Notes under the pieces: model-generated | What the model was told of the DNA's origin: nothing | Databases searched by the model: none | The model's input: the letters and a program-made list of their open reading frames with translations, nothing else | Part shown: piece after piece, positions 33,329-41,866 of the stretch | Position numbering within the stretch: the stretch's first letter is position 1 | How the letters are laid out: each line of letters starts with the position of its first letter | NCBI GenBank assembly: GCA_009694095.1 | Contig: SHVV01000003.1 | Span: 1-49,332 of the forward strand | Length of the DNA: 49,332 nucleotides | From: Alphaproteobacteria bacterium | GTDB lineage: Bacteria; Pseudomonadota; Alphaproteobacteria; SHVV01 | Direction of reading: 5' to 3' | Made by a program: the position numbers and the translations under genes

Positions 33329-33764
33329 CGCCCATCCCGATCGCTCGCGCTGGCGCGTCGCGGGCTACACTTTGATCGAACTCCTGGTCGTGCTGGTAAT
33401 TCTGGGCTTGCTGGTCGGGGTCGTCGGGCCGCAGATTTTCCCTTACCTCGGACGCGGTAAGTCGGAAACCGCCGCGCTGCAAATCAAGAGCCTCGAAGCT
33501 GCGATCGACCTGTTCCGCCTCGACGTTCTGCGGCTTCCAACCCAGCAAGAGGGCCTTGAGGTGCTGGTCAAGAAACCCGAGGGCGTCAGTCGTTGGACCG
33601 GCCCCTACCTCAAGGGCGGAAGAATCCCACTCGATCCGTGGGACCGCGCCTACGTTTACCGCATCCCAAGTCTGAGCGGCGGCGACTACGATCTGTTTTC
33701 GCTCGGCGCCGATGGTCGCGAAGGCGGCGAAGGTGAAAACCGCGACATCACGAACCGCCCTTGA
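33312..33764 (+). CDS. gspG: Major pseudopilin GspG
   Basis: The product is 150 residues. The prepilin site G-YTLIELLVVLVILGLLVG has Glu5 and a leader of about 17 residues. The rest follows GspG: TAALQIKSLEAAIDLFRLD, LRLPTQQEGLEVLV and PLDPWDRAYVYR, with the calcium-loop ending LGADGREGGEGENRDI. It polymerises into the pseudopilus after GspO processing. The ATG at 33312 lies inside the end of gspF; an upstream open frame is gspF read-through. Confidence 0.93.
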   Translation: MRSRYSAHPDRSRWRVAGYTLIELLVVLVILGLLVGVVGPQIFPYLGRGKSETAALQIKSLEAAIDLFRLDVLRLPTQQEGLEVLVKKPEGVSRWTGPYLKGGRIPLDPWDRAYVYRIPSLSGGDYDLFSLGADGREGGEGENRDITNRP

Positions 33765-34209
33765 TCGACCCCGCTACGTGTCGAACGCCGGTTTCACGTT
33801 GTTTGAGCTGCTCGTCGTCGTCGCGATCGCAGCGATTGCAATTGCAATCGTTGGCCCCGTGGTTGGGCCGGGCACCCGGAGCGGTCTGACGACGACAGTC
33901 CGCGATCTCGGCGCTGCGTTGCGCGAAGCACGTAATGTCGCGATCGCAACAAATCGAGTCGTGGTAGTCGAAATCGACGCCGCCAGCGGGACGCTGCGCT
34001 ATGTCGGGATTGCCGGCCCGGTCGTACGACGGCTTGGCGCGGCGGTGTCCTTGACGGCACCGGGCGGCGGCGCAGCGATTGCCACCTCCCGGCTCTGGTT
34101 CTCGCCCGACGGCAGCGCCACCGGGATGACGATTGCGATCGTACGCGGTGCCGACCGGATGGTGGTCGATGTCGAGAGCCTGACGGGACGCATTCGTGTC
34201 GCGCTATAG
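33712..34209 (+). CDS. gspH: Minor pseudopilin GspH
   Basis: The product is up to 165 residues with the prepilin motif G-FTLFELLVVVAIAAIAIAI and a GspH-type body (LREARNVAIATNRVVVVEID, SRLWFSPDGSATG). The start is unsure: ATG 33712 gives a 27-residue leader and a 53-base overlap with gspG, GTG 33733 gives 20 residues, and GTG 33778 gives five. It forms part of the pseudopilus tip. The following gspI overlaps its end by 14 bases. Confidence 0.85.
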   Translation: MVAKAAKVKTATSRTALDRPRYVSNAGFTLFELLVVVAIAAIAIAIVGPVVGPGTRSGLTTTVRDLGAALREARNVAIATNRVVVVEIDAASGTLRYVGIAGPVVRRLGAAVSLTAPGGGAAIATSRLWFSPDGSATGMTIAIVRGADRMVVDVESLTGRIRVAL

Positions 34210-34618
34210 CAACGTGCTTGGCCGAGCGGGCGGGTTCACGCTGCTCGAAGTCTTGGTGGCGTTTGTGGTGATCGCCGCGACCCTCGGCGCCGTATACTCG
34301 CTGATCGGTCAAGGCACGCGCGGGCTAGCGGCAGCCGATGAGCGCCTCCTCGCGGCTGCGATTGCCGATTCCGAACTGGCGCGCGCGACGATGGAAGCGC
34401 CGCTGGTGGCCGGAGCATACGAATCGATGTTCGACCAGCGGCTGCGCGTTCGAACCCGAGTGGCGCCGTATAGCGAGCTCGTCGAGCGGCTCAAGTCCGC
34501 GCCGATTGCGGCTTTTCTGGTCGAGGTCACCGTAACTCGGGTCGGTAACGTCGAACCGATCGCACGGGTCGCCACGATTCGATTGGCGCCGCGCCAAGGG
34601 CCAGCACGTGCCGAATAG
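34196..34618 (+). CDS. gspI: Minor pseudopilin GspI
   Basis: The product is 140 residues from GTG 34196, with a 13-residue leader before the processing site G-FTLLEVLVAFVVIAATLGAV. The remaining 110 residues have the small body of GspI (LAAAIADSELARATMEAPL). It pairs with GspJ and GspK at the pseudopilus tip. It overlaps gspH by 14 and gspJ by 11 bases, so translation is coupled. Confidence 0.88.
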   Translation: MSRYSNVLGRAGGFTLLEVLVAFVVIAATLGAVYSLIGQGTRGLAAADERLLAAAIADSELARATMEAPLVAGAYESMFDQRLRVRTRVAPYSELVERLKSAPIAAFLVEVTVTRVGNVEPIARVATIRLAPRQGPARAE

Positions 34619-35237
34619 AGCCTGCCAGGAGCCGACGCGGCGCCCAGCGAGAGCCGCTGGATTTACGTTGCTCGAACTCCTGGTCGCGATGAGCGTGCTA
34701 GCGCTTGTCCTCGCCCTTGGTGTCGCCGGCGTCCGCCTCGGTGCGATCGGTGTGGGCCGGGCAGAAGCGGTGCAGAACGGACTCGAAGAACTTCGCGTCG
34801 TTCATACCTTTGTGCGTGATCGCATCGCCGAGGCTTTGCCGGTCATCGAGGGAGAGCCGCCGACGGTCGTCTTTGCTGGACGTAGCGACAGCCTGGGCGT
34901 GGTGGCGATTTTCCCAACGCAAAGCGATATGCCAGGATTCCGTCGGGTCGACTTCGGCGTCGCACGGCGTGGTGTGGTTTACGACCTGGTATTTACCGAA
35001 ATGTCGCTCGGCTTATCGTCGCGGCCGGTACCCCGAGTGCTGGCGACCGGATTTTCGAGCGTCCGATTCGCCTATTTTGGCGCCAAACCACCGGATGAGC
35101 GGCCGCGCTGGCATGACGAATGGGAGAAGCAGGGGGCGCTGCCAAAACTTGTCCGGCTTTCGTTCGATCGTCACTCAGGAATCCGACCGTGGCCTCCTCT
35201 GATCGTCGCCCCGGCGCTCGATCGCGAAATACGATGA
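34608..35237 (+). CDS. gspJ: Minor pseudopilin GspJ
   Basis: The product is 209 residues, the GspJ length. The leader of about 18 residues ends at G-FTLLELLVAMSVLALVLAL, with Glu5 present. The body includes VHTFVRDRIAEALPVI and LPKLVRLSFDRHSG, fitting the larger tip pseudopilin. The start at 34608 (GTG, ...gtgccgaataga) overlaps gspI by 11 bases. Confidence 0.88.
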   Translation: MPNRACQEPTRRPARAAGFTLLELLVAMSVLALVLALGVAGVRLGAIGVGRAEAVQNGLEELRVVHTFVRDRIAEALPVIEGEPPTVVFAGRSDSLGVVAIFPTQSDMPGFRRVDFGVARRGVVYDLVFTEMSLGLSSRPVPRVLATGFSSVRFAYFGAKPPDERPRWHDEWEKQGALPKLVRLSFDRHSGIRPWPPLIVAPALDREIR

Positions 35238-36127
35238 GTGAAAGACCAACAACTACGGAGCGTGAAAACGGCGTCGCACTTCTGGCCGCATTGTGGATAG
35301 TCGCGCTGATTGCGGCTTTGGCGGCGAGTTTTGCCGCCACAACGCGGACCGAATCGGCGCTGACTCGCAACCTCGCCGATCGCTGGCAAGCGCGCCACCG
35401 TGCCGAGGCCGGAATTCAAATCGCGGTCGCCCAACTTCTGGCCGCCGCTAGCCCACGCGCTTTCTGCGCCGATGGGCGTCCTTTCAAGGTCTCATTCGAG
35501 GGCTACGCCATCGAGGTGACGGTAACTGACGAAGGTGGCAAGATCGACCTCAACGAAGCGCCAACGACGTTATTGTCCCGTCTTTTTCGCGCTGTCGGCG
35601 CACCGGCTGACGAAGCAACGGCGATTGCTGACGCGACGGCCGATTGGCGCGACCGCGACAGCGATCGTCGGCCGTTCGGAGCTGAAAACGACGACTACCG
35701 TCGCGCCGGCTTGGCGGTTGGAGCCAAGAATGCGCCATTCGAAACGATTGCGGAGCTGGCGAGCGTCAAAGGCGTCACCGCCGCACTCTTCGAGCGCATA
35801 CGCCCGCATGTCACGGTCCACTCGCATTCACCCGGCCTCGATCCGCTGGTCTCGACCCCGCTTGCGCTAGCGGCGGTGCCAGGATTCAGCGCCGAGACAG
35901 CACGCGACTACGTGGCGATTCGGACCTGCACCGGCCCGCCCCCACCCCCGCTCCTCGAAGCGCAGCCCCACTTTGCACCGTCCGCGCACCTCGCCTACGC
36001 GGTCACCGCGATCGCCCACGGCGATGCCGGGACGACCGTCCATCGCGAAGCGGTTGTCGGCATAAACTTCACGGTGGAAAAACCGCTGCTTTTTCTCGAC
36101 TGGCGAACACTCTCAACCGCGCCGTAA
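35234..36127 (+). CDS. gspK: Type II secretion pseudopilin GspK
   Basis: The product is 297 residues from ATG 35234, a 4-base overlap (ATGA) with the gspJ stop. The processing site is ENG-VALLAALWIVALIAALAA, without Glu5, as is usual for GspK. The following region has GKIDLNEAPTTLLSRLFRAV and two helix-hairpin-helix-like segments (IAELASVKGVTAALFERIRP and LAAVPGFSAETARDYVAIR), typical of the GspK insertion domain. It caps the pseudopilus tip with I and J. A longer frame to 35120 is read-through over gspJ. Confidence 0.9.
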   Translation: MSERPTTTERENGVALLAALWIVALIAALAASFAATTRTESALTRNLADRWQARHRAEAGIQIAVAQLLAAASPRAFCADGRPFKVSFEGYAIEVTVTDEGGKIDLNEAPTTLLSRLFRAVGAPADEATAIADATADWRDRDSDRRPFGAENDDYRRAGLAVGAKNAPFETIAELASVKGVTAALFERIRPHVTVHSHSPGLDPLVSTPLALAAVPGFSAETARDYVAIRTCTGPPPPPLLEAQPHFAPSAHLAYAVTAIAHGDAGTTVHREAVVGINFTVEKPLLFLDWRTLSTAP

Positions 36128-36174
36128 CGCCCTGATTCGTTGCCTGAGAGCAATACCAAGTGTAGCTTTCCAGT

Positions 36175-37317
36175 GTGTCGGGAAGACTTGAACAAACGCA
36201 AGCAGTCGCGAATACATCGGGGCTTAAGAAATCGGTCCGTGGCCAAGGCGTCGCCCGGACCGTCGCCGCCGCGCTAGCGTGGTGGGCCCACGAAATAGCG
36301 GCGTTTCTGCCGGTCACGGTCCGACGCTGGACCGGCATCGAGCCCGATCTCCTCGTCGTCGATCAGACAGCAAGCGGATTTGATGTCGGCGTCGATCGCG
36401 CCGGACGGTATAGCGCTCTTGGCGTGTTGGTGCTTTTAACATCGAACGACGACCCAGGGGGCCGGCTAAGCCAGTTCGCGCAGTTTATGCGCGCGACCGG
36501 CATCGGCGCGAAGCGCGTCGTATTGCGGCTCGGGCTCGATCGAGCGTTACGTAAGACGGTCGATCTGCCGCTCGCAGCCGAGGAGAATCTTCGCCAAGTT
36601 CTCGCCTACGAGATGGAAAGAGCCACTCCGTTTCGCCCTGACCAGGTCCGTTTCGTCCATGAGGTAAAGTCGCGTGATCGCATGAACAAGCGTCTGTTGG
36701 TCGAGCTGACGGCGGTGCCCTCCGACGTGGTGGCCGCCGCACTTGCCGAAGCCGCTCGCTTCGGGATCGCACCCCCCATTGCGGTTACCGGTCAACCCGG
36801 CACAGCGGTCGAGCGCAACGCCAACTTGACGCCGGAGAGCGGTTCCATCCGCCGCTACGGACCGCTCGATCGTTTGTTCGCCGCCGCCGCGGCCTTGCTT
36901 GTGGTCGCGATACTAGCGGTGCCCCTGATCCGCTACCAGATAGCACTCGCGGAAACAGAACAGCGCTTGGATATAGTGCGCGCCGGCGCCGAGGCCGCAT
37001 TGAAGAGTCGGGCCGAACTCGAGGCGGAATTGGCTGGCGCCGGTACAGTTTCCAGAATCAAAGCAGGGGCGCCCTCTCCAGTCCTCATTCTCGAGGAGCT
37101 CTCGCGCCTTCTTCCGGACGACACCTGGCTCGCGCAAGTCAATATCGCCGACGGGGAAATCGACATCGAGGGACTTGCACCTTCGGCCGCAGCGCTCGTG
37201 CCGATCCTTGAAGCATCGCCGTTGTTTGCCGATGTAAGATTCCGGACGCCGGTGATGCGCGATCCGCTCACAAGCCGCGAGCATTTCGCGCTCTCATTGA
37301 AGGCAGGTCAGCCGTGA
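36175..37317 (+). CDS. gspL: Type II secretion inner-membrane protein GspL
   Basis: The product is 380 residues. The cytoplasmic actin-like part (about 55-215) has RVVLRLGLDRALRKTVDLPL and LRQVLAYEMERATPF, the PilM/GspL-type recognition region. One membrane helix lies near 230-250 (LFAAAAALLVVAILAVPLI). A periplasmic PilN-like segment follows (LEELSRLLPDDTWLAQVNI). It links GspE to the assembly platform. The start at GTG 36175 is 47 bases after gspK; the first 50 residues are poorly conserved, so the true start may be later. Confidence 0.85.
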   Translation: MSGRLEQTQAVANTSGLKKSVRGQGVARTVAAALAWWAHEIAAFLPVTVRRWTGIEPDLLVVDQTASGFDVGVDRAGRYSALGVLVLLTSNDDPGGRLSQFAQFMRATGIGAKRVVLRLGLDRALRKTVDLPLAAEENLRQVLAYEMERATPFRPDQVRFVHEVKSRDRMNKRLLVELTAVPSDVVAAALAEAARFGIAPPIAVTGQPGTAVERNANLTPESGSIRRYGPLDRLFAAAAALLVVAILAVPLIRYQIALAETEQRLDIVRAGAEAALKSRAELEAELAGAGTVSRIKAGAPSPVLILEELSRLLPDDTWLAQVNIADGEIDIEGLAPSAAALVPILEASPLFADVRFRTPVMRDPLTSREHFALSLKAGQP

Positions 37318-37883
37318 TCCTCCAAGTCGCCATCGGGCGATCGAGCGCCTATACGCGGATACTCGCGCTCGCAATCCTGGTGACCGCCATCTCGCTCGCC
37401 TATGCCGCGATCATCGATCCGGTTTTGGCCCGACTTTCCGAAAGCCGAGATGCGCTTGCTGTCGCCCGCGAACGAGTCGAGCGCTACGAGCGACTGGTGC
37501 GCGACGCCGGTCGGATCGAAACGTTGCTCAAAAACGCTAAGGTGCGCCGAGCGACAGGGTTGTTCATCGAGACCGGAACCGAGACGGCGGCGAGCGCTTT
37601 CCTGCAGGAGCACCTCAAGTTGATCGCAGCCGAGGCTGGTGCCGTCGCAACGAGCTTTTTTGCGCTACCGGTCGAGCGCCGGAATGATCACCGGATGGTG
37701 CCGTTGCGGATCGTTTTCTCTGCCGACACTCGCTCGCTGCAGCGGATACTATATGCGGTCGAGACGGATTCACCGGCGCTCGTCATCGACAAAATTTACA
37801 TCCACGCTCGGTCCGGTCGGGCGTCGGAAAGCCGGCCGCTCGACGTCGAGATGCAAGTCGTCGGATTTTTGCGGGCGTTTTGA
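37314..37883 (+). CDS. gspM: Type II secretion protein GspM (PilO-like)
   Basis: The product is 189 residues from GTG 37314, overlapping the gspL stop by 4 bases. One N-terminal membrane helix (YTRILALAILVTAISLAYA) is followed by a coiled coil (LARLSESRDALAVARERVER) and a small ferredoxin-like domain ending VDVEMQV-type (LDVEMQVVGFLRAF). This matches the alphaproteobacterial GspM subtype. It partners GspL in the periplasm. Confidence 0.82.
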   Translation: MILQVAIGRSSAYTRILALAILVTAISLAYAAIIDPVLARLSESRDALAVARERVERYERLVRDAGRIETLLKNAKVRRATGLFIETGTETAASAFLQEHLKLIAAEAGAVATSFFALPVERRNDHRMVPLRIVFSADTRSLQRILYAVETDSPALVIDKIYIHARSGRASESRPLDVEMQVVGFLRAF

Positions 37884-37884
37884 C

Positions 37885-38370
37885 GTGCTCCGCGACATCC
37901 ATACCCGCCTCCTCGCCGCGACCTGCGTGCTTCTCGCAGTTACGCTGCTGGTTGTGGCGACCGCTTCGATTGGCCGCACGCCCACGGTGCCAAATGCGGC
38001 AACCGACGACGCAATTCGCCCCGTCCTGCCGCCGCCCCTGCCGGCGCTTGCAGCGCTGGTCGAGACGACGAGCCGGCCGGTTTTCATCGCCACGCGGCGC
38101 GAGGAGACGGGAGGTCGCCCGCTCCAACTGAGCGCAGGCGGCGGACAAAGCGACCTCATTCTCGGGCGATATCGGTTAGTTGGCGTCATTTCATCCGGTG
38201 GTCGGTCAACGTTAAAGCTGCAGCTGGCTGGGGGCGGTAAAGCACGGGAAATCGGGGTCGGAGACAACCTCGACGGCTGGACGGTTGAGCGGATAACGAC
38301 CAACTACCTCGATCTTCTGGCGGGGACAACGCGCGAGCGCATACCGTTAACGCGGCAACGTCGCAAGTGA
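37885..38370 (+). CDS. GspC-like (GspN-annotated) type II secretion protein
   Basis: The product is 161 residues from GTG 37885, one base after the gspM stop. An N-terminal membrane helix (LLAATCVLLAVTLLVVATA) and a proline-rich linker precede a GspC homology-region-like domain (YRLVGVISSGGRSTLKLQL, IGVGDNLDGWTVERIT). GspC normally connects the inner platform to the secretin N0 domain. This protein lacks the PDZ or coiled-coil C-terminus of GspC, so it is a minimal version. Homologues in related bacteria are sometimes called GspN. It stands directly before gspD, consistent with that docking role. Confidence 0.7.
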   Translation: MLRDIHTRLLAATCVLLAVTLLVVATASIGRTPTVPNAATDDAIRPVLPPPLPALAALVETTSRPVFIATRREETGGRPLQLSAGGGQSDLILGRYRLVGVISSGGRSTLKLQLAGGGKAREIGVGDNLDGWTVERITTNYLDLLAGTTRERIPLTRQRRK

Positions 38371-40592
38371 GACTCCGGCACGATTTGGCGCTAGATTTGT
38401 TTGCCTCATCAAGGGATTGGCTTTTCGTGCCGCGCCAGGGAGCGTCCTTTTGCGTCGTCGTGTTGCTCGTTCTCGGCCTTGCGGCTTGCGCGCTTGCGCC
38501 GAGGGACGAGCCCGCCAACCGGGCAGCGCCGCCCGCAGCAACTCCGCGTCAAACCATAGCCACCCAAGCGCAACCGTCGCGCCGCACCGAAACGGCCTCA
38601 GGGACCGCCCAGACCGCCCCAGCGGCGGCGCCAAAACTCGTCGAAGTCTACCCGCCCCGCAGCGCGCTGGCTCTAGCGGCTGCTCCAGCTACGGGTCGTT
38701 CGGACTCAACGGCGCCGGGGCGCGGCGACATCACGCTCAACTTCGAGAATGCGGACGTTCGAGTCATCATCGACACGATCCTCAGCGACCTGCTCTCGAG
38801 CAATTTCGTCATCGACCCCGACGTCCGCGGCGTCGTGACCCTCAAGACCGATCGACCAATTTCCCGCCAGGCACTGATTCCAACCCTTGAGGCCGTGCTG
38901 GCAGGCACCGGAGCGGTGCTGCTAAAGGTTGGCGAGATTTACCGAATTGCAACCGCCCAGCAAGCCGGTCGTGCGGTCGGCCCGACAATGCTCGGAGCCA
39001 ACGCCACCGAGCCTGGATTCGCGCTGATCGTCGTTCCGCTCGAATTCGTTTCGGCGGCGTCGATGCAACGGATACTGACTCCGCTTTTGCCGGAGGGCCG
39101 TATCGCGATCATCGACGAGGCACGCAATATCGTCGTTGTCCGCGCGAGTGGTGCCGAGCAGAAGCTAGTCCGCGACACGGTCGCGATCTTCGATGTCGAT
39201 CAACTGGCCGGCACGACCGTTCTTCTCGAAGCGCTGGAGCGTGTCGATGTCGCTACGGTGATCGGTGAACTCGAGAATATCTTTGGCAGCGGCAAGGGCG
39301 GTCCGCTCGCCGGCGTCGTTCGCTTTATTCCGGTCGAACGATTAAACGCGATCTTGGTGATGACGCAGCAGCCGCGCTACATCGAAGAGGTGCGTAATTG
39401 GATCGCGCGGCTCGATCGCAGCCAAAGCGTCGCCGGGCGTCAACTTTTCGTCTATTACGTTCAAAACGGCAAAGCCGCCGATCTGGCGCGTACGTTGAAC
39501 GGCATCTTTTCCGGCGACGGGCGACAACCGTCCGTAAGTGGAGTTGCGCCGTTGTCCGGCGGCGCTAATCGCGAGGCTTCTGGCTCGCCGGCTGCTGGAT
39601 CGGCCGCACCAGCGGCGACGAGCAATCAGGCTCAACCGACGTCGCCGACCACAAACCCTGGCGACATACGCATTATCGCCGATGAGGTCAACAACGCGTT
39701 GCTCATTCGCGCCGACCGCGCCGAGTACAGCATCATTCAGGATGCGCTCGCCAAACTCGATATCGTGCCGCTTCAGGTGCTGATCGAAGCGTCCATTATC
39801 GAGGTGACGTTGCGCGACGTCCTGCGCTTTGGCGTGCAGTATTTTTTCAACAGCGGCGGGCTCAGCCTCGCCGATGGCGGCAAGACGATCCTCACCACCG
39901 CGTCGACTCTGCCGATCCAGCCCCTTCTGCCAGGATTTTCGTTCACTTTGACCAATGGGCCGGGACCTAAATTCATTCTCGACACGCTCACGCTGTTGAC
40001 GGAGGTAAATGTCCTGTCCTCGCCGCAGGTCTTGGTGCTCGACAACCAGACCGCTCGTATCCAGGTCGGCGATCAAGTGCCGATCACGACGCAATTTCAG
40101 CAGAGCACCGTTCTAGCCGGTTCGCCGCTCGTGAACACGGTTGAGTATCGTGATACCGGAGTTCACCTCAACGTCCGACCGCGCGTCAATGCGAGCGGAC
40201 TCGTGACCCTCGAGTTAGTGCAAGAAGTCAGCGATGTCGTCGCCACTACGACATCGACCATCAATTCACCGACGATTCAGCAGCGCAAAATCGTCAGCAC
40301 GGTGGCGGTCAACAGCGGCGAAACCGTGGTCCTTGGCGGACTGATCCGAGAGATCAACAATCAAGACAAGTCAGGCATTCCGGGATTGGTCAACTTGCCT
40401 TTGATTGGCCCCCTGTTCGGTTCTCAGTCACGCGATACACGACGGACTGAATTGCTGGTGCTCTTGACGCCACGCGTCGTACGCAATCAGCAGGAGGCGC
40501 GCGATTTGACGCGCGATATCAGCCGGCGCTTCGCCGCTGTCCTCGAATTGCGTGAAACAGGAGCGGCTCAACCGCGACGATTCAGCCGCTAA
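38367..40592 (+). CDS. gspD: Type II secretion secretin GspD
   Basis: The product is 741 residues. An N-terminal lipobox (LVLGLAAC, Cys41) suggests an acylated secretin. The GTG at 38427 would give a shorter, more typical signal peptide than the overlapping GTG at 38367. After a Pro/Ala linker come N0 (ITLNFENADVRVIIDTILSD), N1-N3 with a Ser/Gly-rich N3 insert near residues 395-430, then the secretin core (VNVLSSPQVLVLDNQTARIQ, VGDQVPITT, NSGETVVLGGLIRE, IPLLG-like GLVNLPLIGPLFGSQ). It forms the outer-membrane channel. It is the last gene of the operon and overlaps the GspC-like gene by 4 bases. Confidence 0.93.
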   Translation: MRLRHDLALDLFASSRDWLFVPRQGASFCVVVLLVLGLAACALAPRDEPANRAAPPAATPRQTIATQAQPSRRTETASGTAQTAPAAAPKLVEVYPPRSALALAAAPATGRSDSTAPGRGDITLNFENADVRVIIDTILSDLLSSNFVIDPDVRGVVTLKTDRPISRQALIPTLEAVLAGTGAVLLKVGEIYRIATAQQAGRAVGPTMLGANATEPGFALIVVPLEFVSAASMQRILTPLLPEGRIAIIDEARNIVVVRASGAEQKLVRDTVAIFDVDQLAGTTVLLEALERVDVATVIGELENIFGSGKGGPLAGVVRFIPVERLNAILVMTQQPRYIEEVRNWIARLDRSQSVAGRQLFVYYVQNGKAADLARTLNGIFSGDGRQPSVSGVAPLSGGANREASGSPAAGSAAPAATSNQAQPTSPTTNPGDIRIIADEVNNALLIRADRAEYSIIQDALAKLDIVPLQVLIEASIIEVTLRDVLRFGVQYFFNSGGLSLADGGKTILTTASTLPIQPLLPGFSFTLTNGPGPKFILDTLTLLTEVNVLSSPQVLVLDNQTARIQVGDQVPITTQFQQSTVLAGSPLVNTVEYRDTGVHLNVRPRVNASGLVTLELVQEVSDVVATTTSTINSPTIQQRKIVSTVAVNSGETVVLGGLIREINNQDKSGIPGLVNLPLIGPLFGSQSRDTRRTELLVLLTPRVVRNQQEARDLTRDISRRFAAVLELRETGAAQPRRFSR

Positions 40593-40613
40593 GACCAGCG
40601 GCCAGTAATGCGA

Positions 40614-41813
40614 CTAGGGCGAAAACGTCACCGTGATGTTGTATGCGCCCGTGCCCTGGCAGCAGTGCTTAACCCGGGCGAAATAGGTTCCGGCGACGAG
40701 CGCCTGGCCTAAACTGAAATTGTACCAAGTTGCGCTGTCAGCGTCGGATGCGATTACCGTTCCGGCGCCGTCCTCGAGCGTCACGTCGACGTCGGTCGGT
40801 CCCGAGGAAACCAAGGTCAATACTCCCGGCGTAGCGAGCGTGACTTTGAAAACGTCGTTGTCGCCGGGTGCGCCGATCATGCCGGATGTCGTTGAACCGA
40901 TCAGCACCTCTGTCGCGGTGGCCGCGGTACCGCCGTGATCGTCGGCCGACGGAGCAAGCGTTCCGTTTCCGCTCACGAGGAGGATATCGAAGCTGTCGAC
41001 CGGTACGAACGTGTTGCCGGCGTTAAAGACCAGAAGTTTCGCCAGACCGGTGGCAACCGACTCCGATATCTCGAGCGTTGCAGTTATTTGCGTAACGCTT
41101 GCGAGCGCAACGTTGCTGACGACGATGCCGGTGGGCGCCATCACGCTCGGCGAGCCGCGGACGCTGCTAAATCCGGTTCCGTTCAGCGTCACGGTCGTCA
41201 TCGTGCCGGCGGCGAGGATGCCGCGTCCTTCCAGCATGGCGTCGCGCGCCCGCGCGACGACTGCGCTCAGGTCATCCGTGTTGGTCGCAAGCAACGCTGT
41301 TTTGACGGCGGCAGGAATCTCGGCGCTCTGCCCGACGAGGAGTTTGAACATGTAGCCCTGTGCGTCGGCGAGCGTACCGAACCACTTGCCGCCCGAGCCA
41401 TCGAGGCCGACGTAGAATTGCGCGCCGTTGCTGCGGTATTGTTGTTTCAGTTGAATTTCGTTACCGCCGAGCTGGCGATAGATGTCATAAATACGCAAGT
41501 TCGCGCGTGCCCAATCGGCATCCGTCTGTCGAAAGCCCTGGGTCCCGTAAATCATGGAGCGGTCGGTGCCCGGGTCGTAGACGAGTTCGATGCCGGAATA
41601 CTGTCCAACGGCGCGATCGAGGTACACCTGCGACAAACTGCGCAGCGAATTGACCATCGAGGTGAGACTCGCCAAGTAGCTTGTCGACCCTGCCCCGTTG
41701 TCGACCGTGATTGAGCCGGCGTTGACACCACCGGAGATGGCCGCGAGGAGTCCTGCGACTAATAGACTCCGGGCTCCATGGGTCATGGGATGCATCATTA
41801 GAGCCTTGAACAA
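40614..41813 (-). CDS. Exported protein with a C-terminal PPC-type domain
   Basis: The product is 399 residues. The signal peptide has a hydrophobic core ARSLLVAGLLAAISGG and cleavage near VNA-GSITV. Residues about 285-399 look like a bacterial pre-peptidase C-terminal (PPC) beta-sandwich: DDHGGTAATATEVLIGSTTS, DNDVFKVTLATPGVLTLVSS and LVAGTYFARVKHCCQGTGAY. PPC domains commonly occur at the C-termini of secreted hydrolases and are removed during maturation. The first 200 residues have no catalytic motif that could be recognised. It ends 21 bases from gspD on the opposite strand, so it is a good candidate for a type II secretion substrate, by inference only. Confidence 0.72.
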   Translation of the reverse strand: MFKALMMHPMTHGARSLLVAGLLAAISGGVNAGSITVDNGAGSTSYLASLTSMVNSLRSLSQVYLDRAVGQYSGIELVYDPGTDRSMIYGTQGFRQTDADWARANLRIYDIYRQLGGNEIQLKQQYRSNGAQFYVGLDGSGGKWFGTLADAQGYMFKLLVGQSAEIPAAVKTALLATNTDDLSAVVARARDAMLEGRGILAAGTMTTVTLNGTGFSSVRGSPSVMAPTGIVVSNVALASVTQITATLEISESVATGLAKLLVFNAGNTFVPVDSFDILLVSGNGTLAPSADDHGGTAATATEVLIGSTTSGMIGAPGDNDVFKVTLATPGVLTLVSSGPTDVDVTLEDGAGTVIASDADSATWYNFSLGQALVAGTYFARVKHCCQGTGAYNITVTFSP

Positions 41814-41866
41814 GCTACGAAATCAGTCGCATGGTAGTGAAAAATTACGCTGAGACCAAGCTCGCC

